From the NCBI RefSeq assembly GCF_039673065.1, contig NZ_JBDJKW010000003.1:186001-250000 (forward strand): DNA of 64,000 nucleotides, in the 5' to 3' direction. The stretch comes from Allobosea sp039673065. GTDB lineage: Bacteria > Pseudomonadota > Alphaproteobacteria > Rhizobiales > Beijerinckiaceae. Below are positions 36,266-45,844 of this stretch, piece after piece. Both the position numbers and the translations under genes were made by a program. Position 1 is the stretch's first letter. Each line of letters begins with the position of its first letter. The notes below the pieces were generated by a model. It was not told where the DNA came from. It did no database searches and saw only the letters and a program-made list of their open reading frames with translations.

Positions 36266-37048
36266 CACCATCATCTTCTTGACCTCGGCGATCGCCTTGG
36301 CCGGGTTCAGCCCCTTCGGGCAGGCATTGGCGCAGTTCATGATCGTGTGGCAGCGATAGAGCCGGAACGGGTCCTCGAGATTGTCGAGGCGCTCGCCGGT
36401 GGCTTCGTCACGCGAATCGATCAGCCAGCGATACGCCTGCAGCAGCGCGGCCGGGCCGAGATAGCGGTCGCCGTTCCACCAGTAGCTCGGGCAGGAGGTC
36501 GAGCAGCAGGCGCACAGGATGCACTCGTAGAGGCCGTCGAGCTTCTCGCGATCCTCGCGGGCCTGCGACCATTCCTTCTCGGGCGCCGGCGTCGTCGTCT
36601 TGAGCCAGGGCTCGATCGAGGCGTGCTGCGCGTAGAAGCGGGTCAGGTCGGGGACGAGGTCCTTGACCACCGGCATATGCGGCAGCGGGTAGATCGCGAC
36701 CTTGCCAGAGGAGCCCTTGGAGCCGCCGCACTCGTCGATGCCGGTGGTGCAGGCGAGCCCATTCTTCCCGTCCATGTTCATGGCGCAGGAGCCGCAGATG
36801 CCCTCGCGGCAGGAACGCCGGAAGGTCAGCGTCGGGTCGACCTTGTTCTTGATCCAGATCAGCGCGTCGAGCACCATCGGGCCGCAATCGTCGCGGTCGA
36901 CATAATAGGTGTCGGTGCGCGGATTGGCGCCCGTATCCGGGTCCCAGCGATAGACCTTGAACTCGGTGACCTTCTTGGCGCCGGCCGGCTTCGGCCAGGC
37001 CTTGCCCTCGGTCAGGCGGGAGTTCTTCGGGAGATTGAATTCGGCCAT
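36251..37048 (-). CDS. sdhB: succinate dehydrogenase iron-sulfur subunit
   Basis: The protein has 265 residues. The N-terminal [2Fe-2S] domain has CREGICGSCAMNMDG and a later cysteine. The C-terminal domain carries the [4Fe-4S] and [3Fe-4S] cysteines in CILCACCSTSCP and CHTIMNCANACPKGLNP. It carries electrons from the flavoprotein to ubiquinone in complex II and the citric-acid cycle. It is last in the order sdhC-sdhD-sdhA-sdhB, 14 bases after sdhA. Its stop codon is the first of three in-frame, tandemly repeated stops. Confidence 0.97.
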   Translation of the reverse strand: MAEFNLPKNSRLTEGKAWPKPAGAKKVTEFKVYRWDPDTGANPRTDTYYVDRDDCGPMVLDALIWIKNKVDPTLTFRRSCREGICGSCAMNMDGKNGLACTTGIDECGGSKGSSGKVAIYPLPHMPVVKDLVPDLTRFYAQHASIEPWLKTTTPAPEKEWSQAREDREKLDGLYECILCACCSTSCPSYWWNGDRYLGPAALLQAYRWLIDSRDEATGERLDNLEDPFRLYRCHTIMNCANACPKGLNPAKAIAEVKKMMVARQV

Positions 37049-37062
37049 CGGTCAGATCGTCC

Positions 37063-38895
37063 TCAATACACCCGCGCCTTGGGCTTGATGTACTCGATGT
37101 CGTTGGACAGCGTGTAGGTGTGCACCGGGCGGTCGTCGAGCGTCACCGTCCGCTTGGAATCGTCGATCCAGGCGAGCGTGTGCTTCATCCAGTCCTTGTC
37201 GTCGCGGTTCGGATAGTCCTCGCGGGCATGGGCGCCGCGGCTCTCCGGGCGCTGCAGCGCCGAGTCCATGGTGACAACGGCCTGGGTGATCAGGTTCTCG
37301 AACTCGAGCGTCTCGATCAGGTCCGAGTTCCAGATCAGCGACCGGTCGGTGGTGCCGATGTCCTCGATGCCGCCCCAGACCTCGTGGATCAGCTTGGAGC
37401 CCTCTTCCAGCGTCTCGCCGGTGCGGTAGACCGCGCAGTTGTTCTGCATGGTCCGCTGCATGCGGTCGCGCAGCACCGCGGTCGGCGTGCCGCCCTTGGC
37501 GTTGCGGTAGCGGTCGAGGCGGGTCAGCGACAGGTCGGCCGAGTTCGCCGGCAGCTCCGGCTGGCTCTCGCCGGCCTTGACCGTCTCGGCGCAGCGCAGC
37601 CCCGCGGCGCGGCCGAAGACCACGAGGTCGATCAGCGAGTTGGAGCCGAGGCGGTTGGCGCCGTGCACCGAGACGCAGGCCGCCTCGCCGATCGCCATCA
37701 GGCCGGGCACCACGGTGTCCGGGTTGCCGTCCACCTTGGTCAGCACCTCGCCGTGGAAGTTCGTCGGGATGCCGCCCATGTTGTAGTGGACCGTCGGCAG
37801 CACCGGGATCGGCTCGCGGGTCACGTCGACGCCGGCGAAGATCTTGGCGCTCTCCGAGATGCCCGGCAGGCGCTCGTGCAGGATCTTCGGATCGAGATGG
37901 TCGAGGTGCAGGTAGATGTGGTCCTTGTTCTTGCCGACGCCGCGGCCGGCCCGGATTTCCATCGTCATCGAGCGCGAGACGACGTCGCGCGAGGCGAGGT
38001 CCTTGGCCGAGGGGGCATAGCGCTCCATGAAGCGCTCGCCCTCGGAATTGGTGAGATAGCCGCCCTCGCCGCGGGCGCCCTCGGTGATCAGGCAGCCCGA
38101 GCCGTAGATGCCGGTCGGGTGGAACTGCACGAACTCCATGTCCTGCAGCGGCAGGCCGGCGCGCAGCACCATGCCGCCGCCGTCGCCGGTGCAGGTATGG
38201 GCCGAGGTGGCGGAGAAATAGGAGCGGCCATAGCCGCCGGTCGCCAGGATGGTCTGCTGCGAGCGGAAGCGGTGCAGCGTGCCGTCGTCGAGTTTCAGCG
38301 CGATCACGCCGCGGCAATGGCCCTCATCGTCCATGATGAGGTCGATCGCGAAATACTCGATGAAGAACTCGGTGTTGTAGCGCAGCGCCTGCCCGTAGAG
38401 CGTGTGCAGCATGGCGTGGCCGGTGCGGTCGGCCGCGGCGCAGGTGCGCTGGGCCGGCGGGCCCTCGCCGAACTCGGTGGTCATGCCGCCGAAGGGCCGC
38501 TGGTAGATCTTGCCGGTCTCGGTGCGCGAGAAGGGCACGCCCCAGTGCTCAAGCTCGTAGACGGCGGCCGGCGCGTTGCGCACCAGATACTCGATGGCGT
38601 CCTGGTCGCCGAGCCAGTCCGACCCCTTCACGGTGTCGAACATGTGCCACTGCCAGGTGTCCTTGCCCATATTGCCGAGCGAGGCGGCGACGCCGCCCTG
38701 AGCCGCGACGGTGTGCGAGCGCGTCGGGAACACCTTGGAGATGCAGGCGGTGCGCAGGCCGGCCTGCGAGCAGCCGACCGTGGCGCGAAGCCCCGCGCCG
38801 CCGGCGCCGACGACGACCACGTCGAAGGTGTGGTCAGTGATGGCGTAGGCCTGGCCGGTATAGGCCGGGACGGGGCGGGCGCGGGTGATCGCCAT
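37063..38895 (-). CDS. sdhA: succinate dehydrogenase flavoprotein subunit
   Basis: The protein has 610 residues. The FAD fold is VVVGAGGAGLRATVG, and the covalent-FAD histidine is in SHTVAAQGGVAASLGN. The substrate-site segments include HPTGIYGSGCLITEGARGEGG and the C-terminal HAREDYPNRDDKDWMKHT. It oxidises succinate to fumarate in complex II. It starts two bases after the sdhD stop codon. Length and motifs are entirely standard. Confidence 0.98.
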   Translation of the reverse strand: MAITRARPVPAYTGQAYAITDHTFDVVVVGAGGAGLRATVGCSQAGLRTACISKVFPTRSHTVAAQGGVAASLGNMGKDTWQWHMFDTVKGSDWLGDQDAIEYLVRNAPAAVYELEHWGVPFSRTETGKIYQRPFGGMTTEFGEGPPAQRTCAAADRTGHAMLHTLYGQALRYNTEFFIEYFAIDLIMDDEGHCRGVIALKLDDGTLHRFRSQQTILATGGYGRSYFSATSAHTCTGDGGGMVLRAGLPLQDMEFVQFHPTGIYGSGCLITEGARGEGGYLTNSEGERFMERYAPSAKDLASRDVVSRSMTMEIRAGRGVGKNKDHIYLHLDHLDPKILHERLPGISESAKIFAGVDVTREPIPVLPTVHYNMGGIPTNFHGEVLTKVDGNPDTVVPGLMAIGEAACVSVHGANRLGSNSLIDLVVFGRAAGLRCAETVKAGESQPELPANSADLSLTRLDRYRNAKGGTPTAVLRDRMQRTMQNNCAVYRTGETLEEGSKLIHEVWGGIEDIGTTDRSLIWNSDLIETLEFENLITQAVVTMDSALQRPESRGAHAREDYPNRDDKDWMKHTLAWIDDSKRTVTLDDRPVHTYTLSNDIEYIKPKARVY

Positions 38896-38897
38896 GA

Positions 38898-39290
38898 TCA
38901 GCCTCCGAACGAGATCTTGAGCAGCGCGAAGGCGCAGGCGGCGCCGACCGCGACCGCGAAGAAGGTGTTGGCCATCACGGCCAGGACCTTGAGGCCCTCG
39001 CCATGGACGTAGTCCTCGATCACCACCTGCATGCCGAGCCGCATGTGGATGGCGCCCGAGACCACGAAGAGCAGCATCAGGATGCCGACGACCGGGCGCG
39101 ACAGCGTCGCCACCGCCTCGGGATAGGGCTTGCCGATCAGCGAGATCACGACGCAGAGGAAGGCCAGCGCCAGCACGACATTGGCGACCGCGGTGACGCG
39201 CTGCAGCCAGAAATGCCCGGTTCCGGACTTGGCGGAGCCGAGGCCGCGGACTCGCGAGAGCGGGGTGCGCATCGAAGATTTCGACAGCAT
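38898..39290 (-). CDS. sdhD: succinate dehydrogenase membrane anchor SdhD
   Basis: The protein has 130 residues and three transmembrane helices (near VANVVLALAFLCVVISLIG, VVGILMLLFVVSGAIHMRLG and VMANTFFAVAVGAACAFALL). The histidine in SGAIHMRLGMQ and the following EDYVHGEG are the conserved heme-b and quinone-site region. A start at 39272 (residue 7) is also possible. It lies between sdhC and sdhA. Confidence 0.93.
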   Translation of the reverse strand: MLSKSSMRTPLSRVRGLGSAKSGTGHFWLQRVTAVANVVLALAFLCVVISLIGKPYPEAVATLSRPVVGILMLLFVVSGAIHMRLGMQVVIEDYVHGEGLKVLAVMANTFFAVAVGAACAFALLKISFGG

Positions 39291-39301
39291 GGAACTCTCC
39301 C

Positions 39302-39694
39302 TCAGCGCGTCAGGGCCACGGCCCAGACGAGCACGGTGAGCCCGCCCGAGACCAGGACGCTGTACTTGGCGAGGTTCATGCGCGCCTGCGGCTCGAAGCC
39401 ACGGCCCATGTCCCAGACGAAATGGCGCAGGCCGCCGACCATGTGGTGCAGCAGCGCGAAGGTGTAGCCGAACAGGACGAGGCGGCCGAGGAAGGAGCCG
39501 GCGATCGCCTGGGCGGTCTCGTAGGGGCCGGGACCGCTGGCGGCCGCGACCAGCCAGAGCGCGATCAGGAGCGTGCCGCAGTAAAGAGCGACGCCGGTGG
39601 CGCGATGGGCGATCGACATCGCCATGGTCCAGGACCAGCGGTAGATCTGCAGATGCGGCGAAAGCGGGCGTGCCGCCGGTTTGACCTCGGCCAA
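39302..39694 (-). CDS. sdhC: succinate dehydrogenase cytochrome b556 subunit SdhC
   Basis: The protein has 130 residues and three transmembrane helices. The N-terminal RPLSPHLQIYRWSWTMAMSIAHRATG is the classical SdhC signature, and the heme ligand lies in LLHHMVGGLRHFVWDMG. It anchors complex II and binds ubiquinone. It is the first gene of the sdh operon. The 153-base region upstream is AT-richer and carries a palindrome. Confidence 0.95.
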   Translation of the reverse strand: MAEVKPAARPLSPHLQIYRWSWTMAMSIAHRATGVALYCGTLLIALWLVAAASGPGPYETAQAIAGSFLGRLVLFGYTFALLHHMVGGLRHFVWDMGRGFEPQARMNLAKYSVLVSGGLTVLVWAVALTR

Positions 39695-39805
39695 GTTTGA
39701 GACTCCCGACCTATCGACGTGATATGGAGCGATGGATCGCTTGGTATCGTTCTAGAGTGTATGGCTCTCTAACGAAACCCGCGCGCTGCTGCAATGCGGG
39801 AGGGG

Positions 39806-39831
39806 ATAATGCGGTTACAGAATCGCATTAT
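39806..39831. promoter_or_regulatory. 8-bp palindrome upstream of sdhC
   Basis: ATAATGCG (39806-39813) and CGCATTAT (39824-39831) form a perfect inverted repeat with a 10-base spacer. A further direct copy of AATGCGG occurs at 39793-39799. The site lies 112 bases upstream of the sdhC start and just after the mch stop, in an unusually AT-rich stretch; it could be an operator for sdhCDAB. No T-run suggests a terminator. Confidence 0.45.
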
Positions 39832-39847
39832 TGTCATTTTACCGGGC

Positions 39848-40906
39848 TCAGCGCGGCAGCAGCGCCCAGTAGTCGAGATCGAGCAGCACGCCCTCGGCAT
39901 AGCCCTCGTCGCGGCGCAGCGGGAAGTCGGCGCAGGGCAGGTCGCGCGTCGCCACCAGCCGCAGGCGCATCGCGCCGACATCCTCGCGGCCGGGCAGCGC
40001 CTCGCGTTCCAGCACCTCGCTCCAGGCATAGACCGTATCGCCGGCGAAGAGCGGCGCGACATGGCGGCCGGCATTGATCGCCGCGACATGGAAGGCGTTG
40101 CCGAGCCCGTTGAAGGACAAAGCCCGCGCCAGGCTGATGACATGCCCGCCATAGATCAGCCGGCGGCCGAAGCGACTGCCGCGCGCCGCATGCGCGTCGA
40201 AATGCACCTTTGCGGTGTTCTGGTAGAGCCGGGTCGCAAGCTGGTGCTCGGCCTCCTCGACGGTCATGCCGTCGACATGGTCGACGCGCTCCCCCGGCTC
40301 GTAATCGCCCCAGCGGAAGAGCGAGCCGGCGAGGCTGTCGTCGTATGCCCCCGCGCTGAGCGGCGGGCAGGCGGCGCCGAGCGCCTCGGGCGCGACCGCC
40401 TTGGGCAGTTCCGGCACATGCTCGATCGCCGCGGGCGTGCCCGGCAGGCGCTTGCGCACCAGCACCCAGCGCACATAGCTCAGCACCGCCTCGCCGCGCT
40501 GGTTCACGCCGACCGAGCGGACATAGACGATGCCGGCATCGCCGCCCGACGTTTGCTTCAGCCCGATCACCTCGGAGGTCGTCGCCAGCGTGTCGCCGGG
40601 ATAGACCGGCGCGAGGAAGCGCCCGTCGGCATAGCCGAGATTGGCGACGGCGTTCAGCGAGACGTCCGGCACTGTCTTGCCGAAGACGATATGAAAGACC
40701 AGCAGATCGTCCACCGGCGCTGCCGGATAGCCGAGCGACCGGGCGAAGGCGTCGGAGGACTGCACCGCGAAGCGCGGCCCGTAGAGCGCCGTATAGAGCG
40801 AGACGTCGCCGGCGGTGACGGTGCGCGGCGTGGCGTGGACGATCGTCTCGCCGAGGCGGAAATCCTCGAAGAAGCGGCCCGGGTCGGTCTTGCTCGGCTG
40901 CGGCAT
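39848..40906 (-). CDS. mch: mesaconyl-CoA (2-methylfumaryl-CoA) hydratase
   Basis: This 352-residue double hot-dog (MaoC-like) hydratase has a start, GRFFEDFRLGETIVHATPRT, and blocks such as LLVFHIVFGKTVPDVSLNA, RLYQNTAKVHFD and RLIYGGHVISLARALSFNGL. These match the characterised mesaconyl-CoA hydratase of the ethylmalonyl-CoA pathway as I recall it. It interconverts mesaconyl-CoA and beta-methylmalyl-CoA, so acetyl-CoA can be assimilated without isocitrate lyase. I chose the ATG at 40906; the longer open frame is a shadow of the upstream gene. A malyl-CoA thioesterase-like gene lies 1.9 kb away. Confidence 0.9.
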   Translation of the reverse strand: MPQPSKTDPGRFFEDFRLGETIVHATPRTVTAGDVSLYTALYGPRFAVQSSDAFARSLGYPAAPVDDLLVFHIVFGKTVPDVSLNAVANLGYADGRFLAPVYPGDTLATTSEVIGLKQTSGGDAGIVYVRSVGVNQRGEAVLSYVRWVLVRKRLPGTPAAIEHVPELPKAVAPEALGAACPPLSAGAYDDSLAGSLFRWGDYEPGERVDHVDGMTVEEAEHQLATRLYQNTAKVHFDAHAARGSRFGRRLIYGGHVISLARALSFNGLGNAFHVAAINAGRHVAPLFAGDTVYAWSEVLEREALPGREDVGAMRLRLVATRDLPCADFPLRRDEGYAEGVLLDLDYWALLPR

Positions 40907-40980
40907 GGTCAGGTCCGGTTGGTTGCCCGCCGATTGTGCGCCGCGGGATGGGCCGGCGTCCAGCCTGCCCGCCGCGACGC

Positions 40981-42690
40981 TCAGCCGGCGAGCGCCACCA
41001 GCGCCGCAAGATCGACATTGGCGCCGCAGACCAGCACGCCGACGCGCTCGTCTGGCGCCGGCACATAGGCGCCGTCGACCAGAGCCGCGAGCGCTGCCGC
41101 CCCGCCGGGCTCGACCGCCAGCCGGCAATCGCGCCAAAGCAGGCGCTGCGCCCGCGTGATCGCCGCATCCTCGACCAGCACCACCCGCTCGACCGCCTCG
41201 CGGCAGATCGCATGAACGAGATCGCCGACATTGCGGGCGCCGAGCGAGTCGGCCGCGACCGAGGCGACCGGCACGTCGACCGCCCTTCCCGCGGCCAGCG
41301 CCGCATGCAGCGCGCGCGAGCCCTCCGGCTCGACCGCCACGACCTTGACCGGCGTGCCGGCAAACCAGGCAGCGATGCCCGAGACCAGCCCCCCGCCGCC
41401 GGCCGCGACCAGCACGGTGTCGAGCTCCGGCTCCTGCGCCTGCCATTCGCGCGCCAGCGTGCCCTGCCCGGTCACCGTCGCGAGTTCGCCGAAGGGATGG
41501 ATCTTGAGCGCGCCCGTCTCCGCCACGAAGGCGTCGCAGGCGGCCTGCGCCTCGGCATATTGCGCCCCGCCGATACGCACCTCGGCGCCGAAGCGGCGGA
41601 TCGCCTCGATCTTGGCCGGCGAGGCGATCTCCGGCACGAAGATCGTCGCCTTCACCCCGCGCCGGCCGGCGGCATAGGCCACCGCCGCGCCGTGATTGCC
41701 GCCGGAGGCCGCAGCGACGCCGGCCTGCGGCACGGTGCGCGACAACAGGTTGTAGAAGGCGCCGCGCGTCTTGAAGGAGCCGGCGTGCTGCAGGCACTCG
41801 AGCTTGAGCGAGACGCTGCGATCGAGGCCGAAGCTGCCGGCGCCGGGGCGCATCACCGGCGTCACCCGCACATGGCCGGCGATGAGCTCCGCCGCGCGGT
41901 CGATCTCGCTGCGGTTCAGGGGCAGGGCTGGCATCGGCGTCTCCTCGGTGGCGTCGCGGGCGGCCCGGAACGACCAGATCGCGACCGGCAGACCGTGGCT
42001 ATCGCGTCCGGGCGGATCGGGGAAGGGCCGGCCGCGCCCTGCGGCGATGTGCCGGGCGACCACCAGCGCCGCCAGCGCGTCGAGCTGGTCGTCGGCGCCC
42101 GCCCCGCGCGGCGGGCGCGCCAGCAGCGTCTCGACCGGCAGCCCGGCGCCGAGCAGCAGCGAGCGCCGCTCGGCCATGCCGTCGGGATTGATCGCGCCGC
42201 GGATCTTCTTGGGATGCAGCAGCGGCGCGCCCCTGAGCGTGCGGAAGGCGAGTTCGGGATGCGTCTCGAACACCCGGTCCGCCAGCTGCGGATGCGCCCG
42301 CAGCCAGGCGTCGAGCTCGCGGATGCGCGGGAAGAGATGGAAGCCCTGCTGCGAGACCTTGCGCGGCGGCTGCGACTGCGCGGCCGCCAGCCGGCAGGCC
42401 TCGCCATAGTCGGCCGCCTCGACCGCGGCGCGGGCGGGGATCGAGAATACCGAGGACTGGCGCGCCCCGAGCAGCGGCCTGACCGCCTGCTCCGGCCCGC
42501 GCCCCGAGCCGTCGATCCGCTCCGGCAGGCCGATCGGCATGTCGACAGCGACGACGGCGAAGGATCCGAGCGCCGCCGCCAGCGCCGGCCAGTGCGGGAA
42601 GACGGACAGCTCCGGCGGCGCGTCGCTACCCAGCGTCGCGATCCCCGCGATCCAGCCGGCCCGGCACCCGTCCACCCCCGCGATCCGCAT
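40981..42690 (-). CDS. in-frame fusion: DUF429 protein + PLP-dependent threonine/serine dehydratase
   Basis: One uninterrupted frame of 569 codons holds two proteins that are normally separate. Residues 1-240 are a complete DUF429 domain (MRIAGVDGCRAGW, VAVDMPIGLPERID, DDQLDALAALVVARHIA). Residues 253-569 are a fold-type II PLP enzyme of the catabolic threonine/serine dehydratase type, with PLP lysine K307 in HAGSFKTRGAF and the phosphate loop SGGNHG, and no ACT domain. Residues 241-252 link them. Residue 253 is methionine (ATG at 41934) with GAGGAG six bases upstream, so the dehydratase can also be made alone. DUF429 is a predicted RNase H-like nuclease family without known role. The gene precedes mch on the same strand by 74 bases. 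Confidence 0.8.
   Translation of the reverse strand: MRIAGVDGCRAGWIAGIATLGSDAPPELSVFPHWPALAAALGSFAVVAVDMPIGLPERIDGSGRGPEQAVRPLLGARQSSVFSIPARAAVEAADYGEACRLAAAQSQPPRKVSQQGFHLFPRIRELDAWLRAHPQLADRVFETHPELAFRTLRGAPLLHPKKIRGAINPDGMAERRSLLLGAGLPVETLLARPPRGAGADDQLDALAALVVARHIAAGRGRPFPDPPGRDSHGLPVAIWSFRAARDATEETPMPALPLNRSEIDRAAELIAGHVRVTPVMRPGAGSFGLDRSVSLKLECLQHAGSFKTRGAFYNLLSRTVPQAGVAAASGGNHGAAVAYAAGRRGVKATIFVPEIASPAKIEAIRRFGAEVRIGGAQYAEAQAACDAFVAETGALKIHPFGELATVTGQGTLAREWQAQEPELDTVLVAAGGGGLVSGIAAWFAGTPVKVVAVEPEGSRALHAALAAGRAVDVPVASVAADSLGARNVGDLVHAICREAVERVVLVEDAAITRAQRLLWRDCRLAVEPGGAAALAALVDGAYVPAPDERVGVLVCGANVDLAALVALAG
41935..41946 (-). promoter_or_regulatory. internal ribosome-binding site for free threonine dehydratase
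   Basis: On the minus strand GAGGAGACGCCG directly precedes an in-frame ATG at 41934. Spacing of six bases between GAGGAG and ATG is near ideal, and the ATG falls exactly where dehydratase homology begins. It supports independent translation of the second half of the fused frame. Confidence 0.65.
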
Positions 42691-42779
42691 CGGCCCGTCC
42701 CCCCTGCCCCGCCCGGCATTGCATCGCCAGCCCGTCTGGTGTGCATTGCAGCACGAGAGACGGCTTCCGGAGACCGACC

Positions 42780-43655
42780 ATGACCGATATCCGCCCGCGG
42801 CGCAGCATCCTCTACATGCCCGGCTCGAACGCCCGCGCGCTGGAAAAGGCCAGGGAGATCGCTGCCGACGCGCTGATCCTCGATCTCGAGGATGCCGTGG
42901 CGCCAGAGGCCAAGGAAGCGGCGCGCGCCCAGGTCTGCGCCGCGGTCAAGGGCGGCGGCTATGGCCGGCGCGAGCTGGTGATTCGCGTCAACGCCCCCGA
43001 GACGCCCTGGTTCGAGGCCGATCTCGCCGCCGCGGCCGAGGCGGCGCCCGACGCCATCCTGCTCCCGAAAGTGTCCTCGCCCGAGACGCTCGTCGATGTC
43101 GGCCAGCGCCTCACCGGCTTGTGGGCGGCCGAGCGCACCCGCATCTGGGCGATGATCGAGACGCCGCTCGCCATCCTCGACTGCGAGCGCATCGCGCGCG
43201 CCGCCCGCGATCCCGCCACGCGGCTCGACTGCCTGGTGCTCGGCACCAACGACCTCGCCAAGGAGACGCGCGCCCGCTTCGTGCCCGGTCGCGCCCCGAT
43301 GCTGTCCTGGCTCACGACCGCTTTGCTCGCCGGGCGCGCCCATGGCGTCGACGTGATCGACGGCGTCTACAACGCGCTGAAGGACGAGGCCGGCTTACGC
43401 GCCGAATGCGAGCAGGCCCGCGATCTCGGCTTCGACGGCAAGACGCTGATCCATCCCGGCCAGGTCGCCACCGCCAATGCGGTGTTCGCCCCCGACGAGG
43501 AGGAGCTGACGCGCGCCCGCGCGATCGTCGCCGCCTTCGCCCTGCCCGAGAACGCCGGCAAGGGCGCGATCCAGCTCGACGGCCGGATGGTGGAGCTGCT
43601 GCACGCCGAGATGGCTCGCCGGACCATCGCCATCGCCGAGGCGATCGCCGGCTGA
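42780..43655 (+). CDS. mcl2: CitE-family enzyme, probably (3S)-malyl-CoA thioesterase
   Basis: This 291-residue TIM-barrel protein belongs to the CitE / malyl-CoA lyase family. The start is RSILYMPGSNARALEKA. Key segments are DLEDAVAPEAKEAAR (metal-binding acids), WAMIETPLAILD, VLGTNDLAKE, DGVYNALKDEAGL and GFDGKTLIHPGQ. The last three resemble the malyl-CoA thioesterase Mcl2 more than the lyase Mcl1, which is why I choose that name; a lyase activity is not excluded. With mch nearby it would release malate at the end of the ethylmalonyl-CoA pathway. The ATG at 42780 has GGAG upstream. It is divergent from the fusion gene. Confidence 0.78.
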   Translation: MTDIRPRRSILYMPGSNARALEKAREIAADALILDLEDAVAPEAKEAARAQVCAAVKGGGYGRRELVIRVNAPETPWFEADLAAAAEAAPDAILLPKVSSPETLVDVGQRLTGLWAAERTRIWAMIETPLAILDCERIARAARDPATRLDCLVLGTNDLAKETRARFVPGRAPMLSWLTTALLAGRAHGVDVIDGVYNALKDEAGLRAECEQARDLGFDGKTLIHPGQVATANAVFAPDEEELTRARAIVAAFALPENAGKGAIQLDGRMVELLHAEMARRTIAIAEAIAG

Positions 43656-43674
43656 GCGGCGCCGTCAAACACGA

Positions 43675-43700
43675 AAGGCCGGGAGCACGCTCCCGGCCTT
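43675..43700. terminator. bidirectional terminator between mcl2-like gene and atpC
   Basis: Eleven-base arms AAGGCCGGGAG (43675-43685) and CTCCCGGCCTT (43690-43700) enclose CACG. Short T-containing tails follow on both strands, so it can end both convergent transcripts. Confidence 0.8.
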
Positions 43701-43730
43701 GTCGTTTCAGTCTGCTCGGATGCGTCCGGT

Positions 43731-44144
43731 TCAGGCGGCCTTGCGGCCCTCGAACACATGCTTGAACTCGCGCAGCTGCACGAGGATTTCCTGCAGGCGC
43801 TTCTTCACGGTCTCGTCGGTGGTCGCGGCCAGGCGGGTCTCGACGGCGAGGATCTCGGCGTCGAGCACGGCGGCGTCGACGTCCTCGATGAAGCGGGCCT
43901 GCTCGGCCAGGATCGTCGCCGAGACCTGGTTGATCTCGATCAGGCCGCCATTGACGAAGAATTCCTTGCCGTTGCTGTCCGAGGTCTGGACCAGAACGAC
44001 ACCGGCCTTCAGCGTCGCGACCAGCGGCGCATGGCCGGCCAGCACGGTCATCTCGCCCTCGACGGAGGGAACGATGACGCTGGTGGCCTCACCCGAGAAC
44101 AGGATGCGTTCCGGCGAGACGAGTTCGAACTTGAAGGTGGCCAT
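43731..44144 (-). CDS. atpC: F1F0 ATP synthase epsilon subunit
   Basis: The protein has 137 residues. The N-terminal beta-sandwich opens with FKFELVSPERILFSGEA and contains VPSVEGEMTVLAGHAPLVATLK; a C-terminal helical hairpin follows. It couples and inhibits rotation in F1. It is last in the atpHAGDC operon, followed by a strong terminator, and separated from atpD by 152 bases containing hairpins. Confidence 0.96.
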   Translation of the reverse strand: MATFKFELVSPERILFSGEATSVIVPSVEGEMTVLAGHAPLVATLKAGVVLVQTSDSNGKEFFVNGGLIEINQVSATILAEQARFIEDVDAAVLDAEILAVETRLAATTDETVKKRLQEILVQLREFKHVFEGRKAA

Positions 44145-44169
44145 CGTAAACTCTCTCCGGGTTCGTCGG

Positions 44170-44188
44170 GGCCGGGCTGGGCCCGGCC
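44170..44188 (-). other. hairpin in the atpD-atpC spacer
   Basis: GGCCGGGC (44170-44177) and GCCCGGCC (44181-44188) pair around TGG. A second, longer GC-rich inverted repeat (CGCCCGG...CCGGGCG, about 44258-44285) lies in the same 152-base spacer. The same 8-base arms occur between atpA and atpG. Confidence 0.5.
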
Positions 44189-44296
44189 GTCACGGAACCA
44201 GTTCCGTCCCGTCCGCAGCGTCCGGGGCCGAAGCCCGGGACGAAGCAGCGGGGCATCGCCCGGCCGGATCGACCGGCCCGGGCGACACTCAGGGCG

Positions 44297-45775
<1,479 letters not shown>

Positions 45776-45844
45776 GGTTCGAACCTCGAAAATTCGCGTT
45801 CAGCGTGTCGGAATGGCCGGCACGCCGGCCTTGAGTCTAGTCGG

